From contig NC_053392.1 of NCBI RefSeq assembly GCF_905171765.1, forward strand, positions 35,782,956-35,846,955: a stretch of 64,000 bases of DNA. Direction: 5' to 3'. Source of the DNA: Bufo bufo. Taxonomy: Eukaryota; Chordata; Amphibia; Anura; Bufonidae. Made by a program: the position numbers and the translations under genes. Of this stretch, positions 44,134 to 56,439 are shown piece after piece; positions within the stretch are counted from its first letter, which is position 1; each line of letters starts with the position of its first letter. Under the pieces are notes generated by a model. That model made no database searches. It was not told where the DNA came from and was given only the letters and a program-made list of their open reading frames with translations.

Positions 44134-45604
44134 CAGTGGGAAAAATAAGTATTTGATACACTGGTGATTTTGCAAGTTTTCTGTAATTTTTATTGTAGGT
44201 ATACTTCAACTGTTAGACACAATATAAAAAAATTCAGAAAATCACATTGTATGATTTTTAAATAATGAATTAGCATTTTATTGCATGAAATAAGTATTGG
44301 ATACAATAGAAATACAGAACTTAATATTTGGTACAGAAACCTTTGTTTGCAATTACTGATGTCAGACGCTTCCTGTAGTTCTTGACCAAGTTTGCACACA
44401 CTGTAGCAGGGATTTTAGCCCACTCCTCCATATAGATCTTCTCCAGATCTTTCAGGTTTCGGGGCTGTTGCTGGGCTACATTGAGTTTTAGCTCCCTCCC
44501 AAAGATTTTTGATTGAGTTCAGGTCTGGAGACTGGCTAGGCCACTCCAGGACCTTGAAATGGTTCTTATGGAGCCACTCCTTAGTTTCCCTGGCTGTGTA
44601 TTTCGGGTCATTGTCATCCTGGAAGACCCAGCCACAACCCATCTTCAATGCTCTTACTGATGGAAGGAGGCTGTTGGCTAAAATATCGATATACATGGCC
44701 CCACCCATCCTCCCTTCAATACAGTGCAGTCATCCTGACCTCTTTGCAGAAAATCACCCCCAAAATATGATGTTTCCACCGCTATGCTTCACAGTTGGGA
44801 TGGTGTTCTTGGGGTTGTACTCCTTCTACTTCCACCAAACACGGCGAGTGGCTTTAATACCAAAAAGTTCTATTTTGCTCTCATCTGACCATGACCTTCT
44901 CCCATGCCTCTTCTGGATCATCCAGATGGTCATTGGGGAACTTCAAACAGGCCTGGACATGTGCTGGCTTGAGCAGGGGGACCTTGCGTTCCCTGCAGGA
45001 TTTTAATTCATGACGGTGTAGTGTGTTACTAACGGTAATCTTTGAGACAGTGGTCTCAACTCTGTTCAAGTCATTGACCACATCCTTCAGTGTAGTTATG
45101 GGCTGATTCCTGACCTTTCTCAGAATAATTTTTACCCCACGAGGCGAGATCTTGCATGGAGCCACAGACCGAGAAAGATTTAGTCATCTTGTGTTTCTTC
45201 CATTTTCTAATAATTGCATCGACGGTTGTTACCTTCTCCCCAAGCTTCTTGCCTATAGTCCTTTACCCATCCCAGCTTTGTGCAGGTCTACAATCTTGTC
45301 CCTGGTGTCCTTATACAGCTCTTTGGTCTTGGCCATGGTGGAAAGGTTGGAGTGTGGAATCTTTTATACAAGCAACAAGTTCAAACAAGTGCAAATAATG
45401 CAGACAATGAATGCAGAGTAGGAGGGCTTCTAAAAGAAAAACTAGCAGGTCTGTATAAGCCAGAATTTTTGCTGATTGGTAGGTGATCAAATACGTATTT
45501 CAAACAATAAAATGCAAATTAATTATTTAAAAATCATACAATGTGATTTTCTGGATTTTTTTTTATTTTTATTCCGTCTCTCACAGTTGAAGTATACCTT
45601 GTAG
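44134..45604 (-). mobile_element. Tc1-like element, right end truncated
   Basis: The left end CAGTGGGAAAAATAAGTATT follows a TA. An inner repeat 'aggtatacttcaactgt' (44197) has its inverse at about 45586-45602, but the outer right terminal repeat is missing. The single minus-strand transposase is broken. The structure (outer and inner terminal repeats about 200 bp from the end) is that of Tc1 elements of fish and frogs. Confidence 0.85.
44415..45336 (-). pseudogene. Tc1-like transposase, DD34E with lost catalytic Glu
   Basis: From ATG 45336 ([20 protein letters not shown]), through a stop and frameshifts, to the minus-strand frame with [20 protein letters not shown], then [19 protein letters not shown] (second Asp) and [12 protein letters not shown]. 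Thirty-four residues separate the Asp from the position of the catalytic Glu, which is Lys here. With the multiple frame breaks, the transposase is inactive. Confidence 0.85.
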
Positions 45605-46785
45605 TATACTGTAGTTAAAAACACTAAACCTATTTCTACTCTTCAAAAGGGAATAATTTTTTATCCAAAATGCACTGCTACTTCCAACTCTTCTATGTGT
45701 ATATAAACTGAGGCAGACATTTGTCTCCAAAAAGAGATAGTTTTTTGACAATTTCTTCATTTTGAAAATCATAAAAAACCCAACTGTACAGTATCTTTAT
45801 TAAATGGGCTATTCGTTAGGACTGGATACAATCCTTTACCTATAGCTATATATGTCACTGTCACTCTGACATTCCTAAGAGGTTGGATACAGTCCTAGGA
45901 GACTTCAGACTGTGATTCACAACTTTTCAGTACAAATGGGGCACCTTCAATTTGAATCAGATTTAATCTGAAGACTGGATCTTTAGAATTGGAACCAATA
46001 GGAATTTCAGAAATGTTGTTCTTGCCTCAATGAGAGTGGCGTTTCTCAAGCTGTCTTCAGCTAAATTTGGTATGTAAATTATGCCCCTTAACACATTAAG
46101 TGCATCTTTAGGTCCTGATGAAAATAAAAAAAATGTTCTTCCCATAGGCAACTGAGTTTAGAAAGGTTAATCCATATTTTTTAGACTTCATTTTAGTTTT
46201 CTTCAAAAAGAATAAGGATTCATCTTATGGATCTATATAATCCATGATAAAGATTATGGGGATGATTCATCAAAACTGGTATATGGGAATAATTGTTATC
46301 TTTAGTACATGTTTTTCTATTGTTGATTTAAAGTGCATCAAATCCATGGCTTAGATTTGACTAGTTGTTGGTGAAGTAAAATGTCAGTGTTTCTCTCATT
46401 TCTTCACAATTTTAAAGTCCCTCCTTTACATTATTTTCACAACATATGGCACAATTATTTTGTTTTTGTTGAATTAAGATGACAGCTAGAGAAGTGCGAA
46501 TTTCTTAAACTTCATTTCGGGTTTGACCTTGTGATTCAAACAAAACTACTTGAAATGAAAGTAATTCAAAAGCATAGAAAAGTCTGTCATTGAATTTCAA
46601 TAAATTCTGATTCTAACGAATCCCAATATAAAAAGTTCTGGTCAAATTTTGATTCTTAAGCATCAATTCACTCTATTTAAAGCAGAAAAAAAATATAAAA
46701 AAAATTCTTATTGGAATCTTTGTTGACTCTTCTGTTCAAGGTAAATTGACGACTGTTTAGAAACAGAAATAAAATTTGATATGTT
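45605..46785. other. no gene recognised
   Basis: AT-rich intergenic sequence downstream of the olfactory receptor. Short open frames have no motif. It may hold the receptor's 3' untranslated region, but I could not place a polyadenylation signal with confidence. Confidence 0.4.
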
Positions 46786-47706
46786 TCAAGAGAACCTTAT
46801 AAAGAAGACTTTTGTTCTTTTGACTTCTCTGTTGTTCAAGCTATAAATCAGGGGGTTTAACATTGGGGTAACAACAACATAAAAAACTGAGGCATATTTC
46901 TCCCGATTTATTGATTCATTGTCTGATTGCCCAAAGTATGTGACTATCCCAGTGCCAAAATACAAAGCCACCACCATAATATGGGAGGTGCACGTTGAAA
47001 AAGCCTTAGATCTTTTAGCAGACTGAATCTTGAGGACAGTGTACGCAATACAAGCATATGATGTTATAATAAAGATGAACGGGAGAAATATAGTGATAAA
47101 ACTAAGTGAAAATATCACAATTTCTTTAATACGAGTATCATCACAAGACAATTTGAGCAATGCCGGGATCTCGCACATAAAGTGATTGACCTGGTTTGGA
47201 TAACATAGTAATAGGGGTAATGCAAAGGATGGCATAACAGCAATAATAAAACTAATTAACCAAACAAAGACGATCAACCAGTAACACACACTCCACCTCA
47301 TTCTTAATGGATAGTGAAGAGGGTGGCAGATAGCAACATACCGGTCATAAGCCATGACGGCCAATAGGTTGCACTCTGTTGTCCCTATCAATAATATAGC
47401 TTTGAACTGTATGAGGCAAGCACTGAGGGAGATGTTTTTGTAAGCAGAAAAGAGGTCTATCAATAGCTTAGGTACCACTGAGGAAGCATTGCACACGTCG
47501 ATAAAAGACAGATTGACAAGAAAGAAGTACATGGGGGTCCTTAAGTGAGGGTTTATATACACCACATACATTATAAGAACATTTCCAATAACTGTTATCA
47601 TGTAAACCGTGGAAAATATAAAAAAAAGAGAAATGTTTATTTTTACATCACTGGAAAAGCCTAGTAGAATCAGTTCAGTGACGATTGTGTTATTTGTGAC
47701 CTTCAT
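46786..47706 (-). CDS. olfactory receptor, intact, single coding exon
   Basis: A 306-residue seven-helix odorant receptor of the G-protein-coupled type, expected in the ciliary membrane of olfactory neurons. The N-terminus has a glycosylation site (NNT at residues 4-6) and the LLGFSSD-type start. Marks of the family in order: GNVLIMYVV (helix 1), PHLRTPMYFFLVNLSFIDVC (helix 2), AYDRYVAICHPLHYPLRM (end of helix 3), KAFSTCTSHIMVVALYFGT (helix 6) and PMLNPLIYSLNNREVKR (helix 7). Conserved cysteines lie in the extracellular loops. The ATG at 47704-47706 is preceded by a stop-rich region. Length and motifs are complete, so it is probably functional. An upstream non-coding exon, common in this family, was not found. 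Confidence 0.96.
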   Translation of the reverse strand: MKVTNNTIVTELILLGFSSDVKINISLFFIFSTVYMITVIGNVLIMYVVYINPHLRTPMYFFLVNLSFIDVCNASSVVPKLLIDLFSAYKNISLSACLIQFKAILLIGTTECNLLAVMAYDRYVAICHPLHYPLRMRWSVCYWLIVFVWLISFIIAVMPSFALPLLLCYPNQVNHFMCEIPALLKLSCDDTRIKEIVIFSLSFITIFLPFIFIITSYACIAYTVLKIQSAKRSKAFSTCTSHIMVVALYFGTGIVTYFGQSDNESINREKYASVFYVVVTPMLNPLIYSLNNREVKRTKVFFIRFS

Positions 47707-47967
47707 CTTATAGCATCACCATGAATGTTAGTGTTTTTTTTAAACGTAAAACTTTTTTAAGATAAAAAAATATATATGTTTAAGGTCAAAGACAAAAGAC
47801 AATAGTAAAATAGAAAGAAATTGATAGAGAAGCGATAAATGCACTTCTCAACAGGTATATTCTAGCCATCAAGAATAACATAAGACAAAATCATTTCAGA
47901 GGAAGCGTCAATATCCCAATAGTCTTCTTATCCCTATGAAAGATAAAGATATTGAATTGTCTACCAT
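47707..47967 (-). other. 5' flank of the olfactory receptor
   Basis: 261 bp of AT-rich sequence between the receptor start codon and the left end of the hAT element. No promoter or splice acceptor can be assigned with confidence; a pyrimidine-rich stretch just upstream of the ATG (minus strand) could serve as one. Confidence 0.3.
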
Positions 47968-48345
47968 TAGAGATGGCCTTTCGGTTCGCCTGGCAGTCGT
48001 TTCGCGATGAACTTTGCCGCGTTCGCGATTAGCCGAACATATGGCGATGTCCGCCGGCGCCATATTCTTTTGCATTGCGCCAAACTTTGACCCATGACAC
48101 ATCTATTAGGTGGGACAGGACAGCCAATTGAGACGTTTTAGCAAATGGACACACCCCCACCCTATAACAGAACCAGATCTGGCAGCCATTTTACATTCTG
48201 TGTTTTGCCAGTGTAGGGAGAGGTTGCTTTGTGGAGCAGGGACATCAAACGCTAGCTAATAAGGCCACAAAAGTCCTTTTAAAGACTGGTATAGGTGTGC
48301 TATTAATAGGTGTGATATACTGAGGGATGTGATATACTTATACTT

Positions 48346-49700
48346 TCTAGCATAGAAAGTATATTATAGTGCATTTGTATTGTGCAGCAGTTGTGTGCGG
48401 TTCCGCTGCGATACCGCAGCTATATAGAGGGACAACGGGTGTGATATACCTGTTGCCCCCCAAAAAACTGATTCCACAAAATACTGATTGATGGCTGTGA
48501 TATACCTGTTGCCCCAAATAAACAGGGTGGTGTGATATAACTGTTGTGTCAAAAAATAATAATTCAGGGGCGTGATATACCTGCTTCCACAAAATACTGA
48601 TTAATGGGTTTGATATACCTGCTTCCGCAAAATACTGATTGAGGGCTGCGATATACCTGCTTCCACAAAATACTGATTGAGGGCTGCGATATACCTGCTT
48701 CCACAAAATACTGATTAAGGGGTTTGATATACCTGCATCCACCAAATATTGATTGAGGGCTACGATATACCTGCTTCCACAAAATACTGATTGAGGGCTG
48801 CGTTATACCTGCTTCCACAAAATACTGATTAAGGGGTTCGATATACCTGTTTCCACCAAATATTGATTGAGGCCTACGATATACTTGCTTCCACAAAATA
48901 TTGATTAAGGGGTTTGATATACCTGCTTCCACAAAATACTGATTGAGGGCTGTGATATACCTGCTTCCACAAAATACTGATTAAGGGGTTTGAAATACCT
49001 GCATCCACCAAATATTGATTTAGGGCTACGATATACCTGCTTCCACAAAATACTGATTATGGGGTTCGATATGCCTGTTTCCACCAAAAATTGATTGAGG
49101 CCTGTGATATACCTGCTTCCACAAAATACTGTTGAAGGGCTGCGATATACCTGCTTCCACAAAAATACTGATTAAGGGGTTCGATATACCTGTTTCCACC
49201 AAATATTGTTTGAGGCCTGCGATATATCTGCTTCAGCAAAATACTGATTAAGGGGTTTGATATACCTGCTTTCACAAAATACTGATTAAGGGGTTTGATA
49301 TACCTTCTTCCACCAAATATTGATTGAGGCCTGCAATATACCTGCTTCCACAAAATATTGATAAAGGGGTTTGCTATACCTGTTTCCACGAGATATTGAT
49401 TGAGACCTGCGATATACCTGCTTCCACAAAATACTGATTATAGGGTTTGATATACCTATATCTACGAGATATTGATTGAGGCCTGCGATATACCTGCTTC
49501 TGCAAAATACTGATTAAGAGATTCGATATACATGTTTCAACCAAATAATGATTGAAGTCTGCGATATACCTGCTTCCACAAAATACTGATTAAGGGGTTT
49601 GATATACCTGCCTCCACAAAATACTGATTAAGGGGTTTGATATATCTGTTTCCACCAAATATTGATTGAGGCCTGCGATATACCTGCTTCCACAAATACT
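48346..49700. repeat. 38-39-bp minisatellite in hAT 5' region
   Basis: About 35 tandem copies of 'gatatacctgcttccacaaa' plus 'atactgattaagggg' or variants. Two unit types alternate irregularly ('gattgaggcctgcgat' and 'gattaaggggtttgat'). The period is close to a multiple of three, so minus-strand frames stay open; these are not genes. Confidence 0.9.
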
Positions 49701-49739
49701 GCTCTTCTCTAGGAACTTATGCACAGGTTAATTTTGTAA

Positions 49740-49845
49740 ATGACAGGCAGAGGAAGAGGCAGGGGGGGGGTAGTGGTCGGGCAGGTGCACCAGGCCGGAG
49801 CCTAAGTGGGAAGTTGGAGAACGCGTGCGATTACTTTAACGCAGG
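49740..49845 (+). pseudogene. hAT transposase, N-terminal start
   Basis: ATG at 49740 begins MTGRGRGRGG, followed in another frame by RAGAPGRSLSGKLENACDYF, and is then interrupted by the nested repeat. The continuation, matching a typical hAT N-terminus (PELVEWLTKPSTFAPFSS), lies at about 53185. Confidence 0.55.
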
Positions 49846-49914
49846 ATTGCATTCCAGAGGCGGTCGATTCATTCCTCCTTGATGCGCCGGCTCGTCATTT
49901 TGCGAGACGCGAGA

Positions 49915-50345
49915 TTTCCTGTGAACGCGCGCACACAGGAGCGCGCGTTCACAGGAACGGCAGGTAAACAAGCTGATCTACAGCCTGCCAACGGCGATCG
50001 TTCGCTGGCAGGCTGTAGATGCGATTTTTTTAACCCCTGAAAGGTATATTAGACGCTGTTTTATTAACAGCGTCTAATATACCTGCTACCTGGTCCTCTG
50101 GTGGTCCCTTTTGCTTGGATCGACCACCAGAGGACACAGGCAGCTCTGTAAAGTAGCACCAAACACCACTACACTACACCTCCCCCTGTCACTTATTAAC
50201 CCCTTATTAACCCCTGATTACTCCATATTAGACTTCCTGATCACCCCCCTGTCATTGATCATCCCCCTATAAGGCTACATTCAGACGTCCGTATGTGTTT
50301 TGCGGATCCACGGATCCGCGGATCCGCAAAACACATACAGACGTC
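49915..50345. repeat. hairpin string
   Basis: Successive inverted pairs: CCTGTGAACGCGCG/CGCGCGTTCACAGG (49917-49957), CTACAGCCTGCCA/TGGCAGGCTGTAG (49979-50019), AGGTATATTAGACGCTGTT and inverse (50041-50083), CCTCTGGTGGTC/GACCACCAGAGG (50095-50134) and a long pair around CGGATCCG at 50272-50360. Each stem is 12-35 bp. Confidence 0.8.
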
Positions 50346-50739
50346 TGAATGGAGCCTTACAGGGGGGTGATCACCCCATATAGACTCCCTGATCACCCCC
50401 CTGTCATTGATCACCCCCCTGTAAGGCCCCATTCAGATGTCCGTATGTGTTTTGCAAAACACGGACACCGCGGATCCGCAAAACATGGACACCGGCAATG
50501 TGCTTTCCGCATGCCAGAACTATATAGAAAATGCCTTTTCTTGTCTGCAATTGCGGACAAGAATAGGACATGTTCTATAGGCTCTACAAAAAACACAGTG
50601 TTCGCCCGATCAGGCCTGATCTTGTGCGCACACTTGCGTTCAGTCCGCCCCACCGCAGTGACAGAATATTTTTTTTTCTGATCACTGAAAAAACACCGTA
50701 CAATCGCTGCGGCGCTATAAAGATCACTTTTGAGGGGCA

Positions 50740-52700
50740 TGGCGAGTTCATAGAAGATATTTTTTTTTTGTTTTTTTTGTTTTTTCTTACAAAGTCTCAT
50801 ATTCCACTTACTTGTGACAAAAAAGAAAATCTCACATGAACTCACCATACCCCTCACGGAATCCAAATCTGTAAAAAAAAATTGACATTTATATTCCAGA
50901 CTTCTCACGCTTTAGGGCCCCTAAAATGCCGGGGCAGTATAAATACCCCACATGTGACCCTATTTTGAAAATAAGACACCCCAAGGTATTTTGTGAGGGG
51001 CATGGCGAGTTCATGTAAAATTTTATTTTTTGTCACAAGTTAGTGGAATATGAGACTTTATAAGAGAAAAAAAAAAAAAAAACATTTTCCGCTAACTTGT
51101 GCCAAAAAAAATATATTCTAGGAACTCGCCATGCCCCTCACGGAATACCTTGGGGTGTCTTCTTTCCAAAATGGGGTCACTTGTGGGGTATTTATACTGC
51201 CCTGGCACTTTAGGGGACCTAAAGCATGAGAAGTAGTTTGGAATCCAAATGCGTACAAAATGTCCTGTGAAATCGTAAAGATTTTCATTGGAATTTGGGC
51301 CCCTTTGCGCACCTAGGCTGCAAAATAGTGTCACACATGTGGTATCTCCGTACAAGTAGGGCAATGTGTTTTGGGGTGTATTTTTACATATACCCATACT
51401 GTGTGTGAGAAATATCTCTGTAAATGACAACTTTTAAAAAAAAATTATACAAAGTTGTCAATTTACAGAGATATTTCTCTCACCCAGCATGGGTATATGT
51501 AAAAATACACCATAAAACACATTGCTCTACTTCTCCTGAGTACGGCGATACCACATGTGTGACACTTTTTTGCAGCCTAGGTGCGCAAAGGGGCCCAAAT
51601 TCCAAAGAGTATCTTTACGATTTCACAGGGCATTTTTTACGCATTTGGATTCCAGACTTCTTCTCACGCTTTAGGGGCCCTAAAATGCCAGGGCAGTATA
51701 AATACCCCACAAGTGACCCCATTTTGGAAAGAAGACACCCCAAGGTATTCCGTGAGGGGTATGGTGAGTTCATGTAAAATTTGATTTTTTGTCACAAGTT
51801 AGTGGAATATGAGACTTTGTAAGAAAAAAAAAAAATCATCATTTTCCGCTAATTTGTGCCATAAAAAAACAATTTCTAGGAACTCGCCATGCCCCTCACG
51901 GAATACCTTGGGGTGTCTTCTTTCAAAATGGGGTCACTTGTGGGGTGTTTATATTGCCCAGGCATTTTAGGGGACCTAAAGCGTGAGAAGTAATTTGGAA
52001 TCCAAATGCGTAAAAAATGCCCTGTGAAATCCTAAAGGTACTCTTTCGAATTTGGGCCCCTTTGCGCACCTAGGCTGCAAAAAAGTGTCACACATGTGGT
52101 ATCGCCGTACTCAGGAGAAGTTGGTCAATGTGTTTTGGGGTGTCTTTTTACATATACCCATGCTGGGTGAGAGAAATATCTCTCTAAAATGACAACTTTG
52201 TATAAAAAAATGGGAAAAGTTGACTTTTACAGAGATATTTCTCTCACCCAGCATGGGTATATGTAAAAATACACCCCAAAACACATTTCCCTACTTGTGT
52301 GACACTTTTTTGCAGCCTAGGTGCCCAAAGGGGCCCAAATTCTAAAGAGCACCTTTAGGATTTCACAGGGCATTTTTTAGGCATTTGGATTCCAGACTTC
52401 TTCTCACGCTTTAGGTCCCCTAAAATGCCAGGGCAGTATAAATACCCCACAAGTGACTCCATTTTGGAAAGAAGACACCCCAAGGTATTTCGTGATGGGC
52501 ATAGTGAGTTCATGGAAGTTTTTATTTTTTGTCACAAGTTAGTGGAATATGAGACTTTGTAAGAAAAAAATAAAATAAAAAAATAAATCATTTTCCGCTA
52601 ACTTGTGACAAAAAATAAAAACTTCTATGAACTCACTATGCCCATCAGCGAATACCTTAGGGTGTCTACTTTCCGAAATGGGGTAATTTTTGGGGTGTTT
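50740..52700. repeat. alternating inverted array of ~380-bp modules
   Basis: Modules carrying 'gccatgcccctcacggaata' alternate in orientation. Forward copies lie at about 51125-51440, 51890-52205 and 52625; inverted copies at about 50830-51010, 51460-51780 and 52225-52510. Symmetry centres lie near 51060, 51440, 51825, 52205 and 52590. The modules share 'cttctttccaaaatggggtc' and 'gagaaatatctct' blocks. Each neighbouring pair could fold into a long hairpin. Confidence 0.85.
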
Positions 52701-53190
52701 CTACTGTCTGGGCATTGTAGAACCTCAGGAAACATGACAGGTGCTCAGAAAGTCAGAGCTGCTTCAAAATGCGGAAATTCACATTTTTGTACCATAGTTT
52801 GTAAACGCTATAACTTTTGCACAAACCAATAAATATACACTTATTGCATTTTTTTTATCAAAGACGTGTAGAACAATAAATTTAGAGAAAAATTTATATA
52901 GAAATGTAGTTTTATTTGAAAAACTTTACAACTGAAAGTGAAAAATTTCATTTTTTTGCAAAAAATTCGGTCAATTTCGATTAATAACAAAAAAAAGTAA
53001 AAATGTCAGCAGCAAAGAAATACCACCAAATGAAAGCTCTATTAGTGAAAAGAAAAGGAGGTAAAATTCATTTGGGTGGTAAGTTGTATGACCGAGCAAT
53101 AAACCGTGAAATTAGTGTAGTGCAGAATTGTAAAAAGTGGTCTGGTCATTAAGGGGGTTTAAGCTAGGGGAGCTGAGGTGGTTAAAGGAC

Positions 53191-56098
53191 GCACCAGAGT
53201 TGGTTGAGTGGCTCACTAAGCCTTCCACTTTTGCACCCTTCTCATCCTCTGTATCTGCACCCTCCTCACTCTCTGCTGTGTGCACCCCAAAGACACCACC
53301 ACGACTAAAGCCCCTCCACTCGAGTCAGAGGAATTATTTTCCCATCCATTCCCAGACCTTACCGATGAGCAGCCATTCTTGACATCGGATGAGGAAAAGG
53401 AGGTAGCAACAGCCGCCACCCAGGGGTCTGACGACAGTACCCAGATCAGCCCAAGGAGGGAGGTCCCCACTGTTGCTGCTTACTCTGAGATCTCAAATGT
53501 CAGAGGTGGTGAAGGTGACGATGATGGCGTGTCGATGGACATCACATGGGTGCCCACAAGAGAGGAAGAGGAGAGGAGTTCAGAGGGAGAGAAGGAGCAG
53601 CAGAGAGGGAGGAGAAGGAGGAGAAGCAGACAGAACTCGCAGGACACAGGATGCAAAAAGCAGACTGCAAATGTATCTGGAGCAAGCCATCCACCATGCA
53701 CGGTCACTTCTGGCACTCCCAGGACGCCGGCACAAGGCTCTGCAGTGTGGGCTTTTTTAACGTGTCAGCTGCTGACAATAGTGTTGCCATCTGCAGCCTG
53801 TGCTGTCAACGCATAAGTCACGGTAAGCCCAACACTCACCTAGGGATGACAGCTTTAAGAAGGCACCTGGCCTCCCATCAGCGAGCCCAGTGGGAGCAAC
53901 GCCGTCAGAACCCACAAAGCCACACTCCCGGTGCTCCACGTCCTGCCTCTTCTTCTTCTCCTCTCTCCTCCCATTTGTCCTCGACGCCACCTTCCACTGC
54001 GCCGTCATAGAGGTCATCTGGCAGCAGGCATGCTTCTGTAGCCCAAATGTTTGAGCGTAAAAAGTTGATGATGATGCCAGATAACCCTCTTGTCTAACGG
54101 CTGACCGCTGGCTTGTCGGAACTGCTAGCCCGCCAACTACTGCCATATAAGCTAGTGGACTCAGAGGCCTTTAGAAAAATTGTGGCCATTGGCACACCGC
54201 AATGGAAGGTCCCTGGAAGGAAATAGTTCTCCCAGAAGGGCATCCAAGAGCTATATGGCCACGTTCAGTGGCAAGTGAATATATCTCTGGCACACAGTGT
54301 CGGTGCCAAGATACATCTGACCACAGACATGTGGTCTAGCAAACACGGGCAAGGAAGGCACATAACTTTTACTGCCCAGTGGTGAACCTTCTGACGGCCG
54401 TCAAGTATGTTACCCGTGGCTCCCGTGTGGATTTGGTGTTACCGCCACGTATTTCATGCAGGCCTGCTACTTCTCCTACTCCATCCTCCGTCTCCTCCTA
54501 GGCTGGCTCCTCCTTTTCAACTGCTATCGCCTTTTCCGCTGCGTCCCCCCAAGCTCCCCAGAACCTATTCGACGTGCCAGGTGAGATGTTGCCATGCTGT
54601 GCTGTGGCTGTTGTGCCTGGAAGCCATGAGCCACACAGGTCCTGCACTGCTTTCAGCTCTGTAGTCACAGGCCGATCTGTGGCTAACCTCACTTAATTTG
54701 ACAGTTGGTAAAGTGGTGTGTGACAACGATGCCAATCTGCTGAGCGCGCTGAAAAAGGGCAAAATGACACACGTGCTGTGCATGGCACACATCCAGAACT
54801 TAGTCGTGCAGCGATTCGTTGTCAAATACCCTGGGGTCCAGGACGTCTTGCTGAAGGCCAGGAAAATCTCTGGCCATTTTAGAAGATCTTACATGGCCAT
54901 GGCTCGCCTTGCTGGCATTCAGTGGCGACACCAAATCAGATGTCTGATTTGTGACTGCCCGACGCGCTGGAACTCCGCCATGTATATGCTTGATAGGCTG
55001 CTCCAGCAGCAACATGCCGTTAACAACTAGCTATAATTCTGCAGCAGGACAGGTTCTGGGGAGCTTGGTTTCTTTTCACCACGCCAATGGCTGCTCATGC
55101 GTGACACATGCAGACTTCTGCGGCAATTAGATGAGATCACCAAACTGGTCAGTCGCAGCCAGGGCGCTATCAGTGACATTCTTTCTAGCCCCCAGCGGCT
55201 TCCCTTGGAGCTAGGAGGCCGAGACTTGCAGGGATTGTCATTGATCAAGCCGTCGAGGATCAGGAGCTGGAAGTCTCAATGGTGGCTGGGGGTAGGAGGA
55301 GAAGCAAGAAGATCATCCTTTGAACGGGACTTAAAACTTTTCGGGGATCCCTGGTGTTGTCCATGGCTGGGGGGAGGAGACGAAGGACGACATTCTCCTG
55401 GGCGATAAGCAGGAGCCAGGGTGCTTCACCGCTTTCAATTTAATGCAAATGGGGGCCTTCATGCTCCAGTGTTTGAAGAGAGACCCTCGTATAAAAAGCA
55501 GAAAGGGCAATGACCAGCACTGGGTGGCAACGTACTTAGACCCCCGGTACAAACACAAAATGGCGGACATGTTACCAGCATCACCGAGGGCTGTCAGAAA
55601 GCAGCATTTCCAGGCCTTTCTGTGAGAGATGCTGCATTCTGCTGCTGCAGGCGCTGGCAGAGGAATCTCCATTCACAGCGAAACAAGTGCGGGTACCAAT
55701 TCTACCGCACCTGCAAGAAGAGGACGGTTTGAAGATGTGTTGGTCATTTCAGATATGAGATCATTCTTGCAGTCAACCCATCGACAGCCGCTCTCCAGAT
55801 CTAGCCTCAGGGAATGCCTAGACCGACAGGTGTCTGACTACATCGTGTTAACGGCCAATGTGGACGCTCTGAGAAGCGTGGAACCCCTGAACTACTAGGT
55901 GTGCAGGCTTGACCTGTGGCTAGAGCTGCCACAATTTGCCATGGTACTCTTGGCTTTCCCCTCGTCGAGTGTCCTGTCCGAAAGGACGTTCAGCGCAGCA
56001 GGGTGGATCGTGACTGATAAATGCCCACGACAGTGTGGACTACCTCACATTTCTAAAACTGAATAAGGCATGGATCTCTGAGGAATTCAACACCTAGG
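53191..56098 (+). pseudogene. hAT transposase body with BED finger, broken
   Basis: Parts in order: PELVEWLTKPSTFAPFSS (53185-53235), acidic and basic stretches, a BED zinc finger reading CSLCCQRISHGKPNTHLG then ALRRHLASHQ (53790-53885), IHLTTDMWSSKHGQG (54315-54350, catalytic Asp region), VVCDNDANLLSALKKGK (54710-54760), CPTRWNSAMYMLDRLLQQQH (54955-55015), KGNDQHWVATYLDPRYKHKM (55505-55560), and the dimerisation end FPSSSVLSERTFSAAG (55955-56000). At least six stops or frameshifts separate the blocks. The transposase is dead. Confidence 0.8.
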
Positions 56099-56439
56099 AC
56101 GACCACGTGTAATTAAATTTCCTCATGCCAGCCCACACATATCCGCCACCACACAGATCAAAGAATGGTCCTTGTCTTATGTATATACAGCAGCATAAAA
56201 TGCCTTTTATGTCAGGTGAATGCCTATTTTTTGAGGCCTCTACTCCAGTGGCCTACAGTGAAATTTTTATCCAGTGACTGCCTAATATACCTCTAGCCAC
56301 ATAATCACAAGTTCTTTTCTGTCAGGTGAATGCTGAATTTTTGGGGCCTGAACTGGCCTACAGTAAATTTTTTATCCGGTGACCGCCTAATGTACCTCCA
56401 GTCATATAATCACAAGTTCTTTTCTGTCAGGTGAATGCC

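Larger units (their letters stand above)
49846..53190. repeat. nested 3.3-kb non-coding repeat in hAT element
   Basis: It separates the transposase start from its body. It begins with four to five hairpins in a row (49915-50345), continues with 'gatcacccccctgtcattgatc' repeats and then an alternating inverted array (50740-52700), and ends near 53190 after 'ggtcattaagggggttt'. The architecture resembles R340 (hairpins then AT-rich units), but the sequence is different. No coding capacity. Confidence 0.7.

Noticed and set aside
48347..49389. Minus-strand repetitive frames (WKQVYRSPQSIFGG-like)
   Set aside because: They are the reading of a 38-39-bp minisatellite. The repeats vary by indels and change frame, so this is not a repeat protein.
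48346..49700. Possible CRISPR-like array
   Set aside because: The units are directly tandem without unique spacers, and the genome is eukaryotic.
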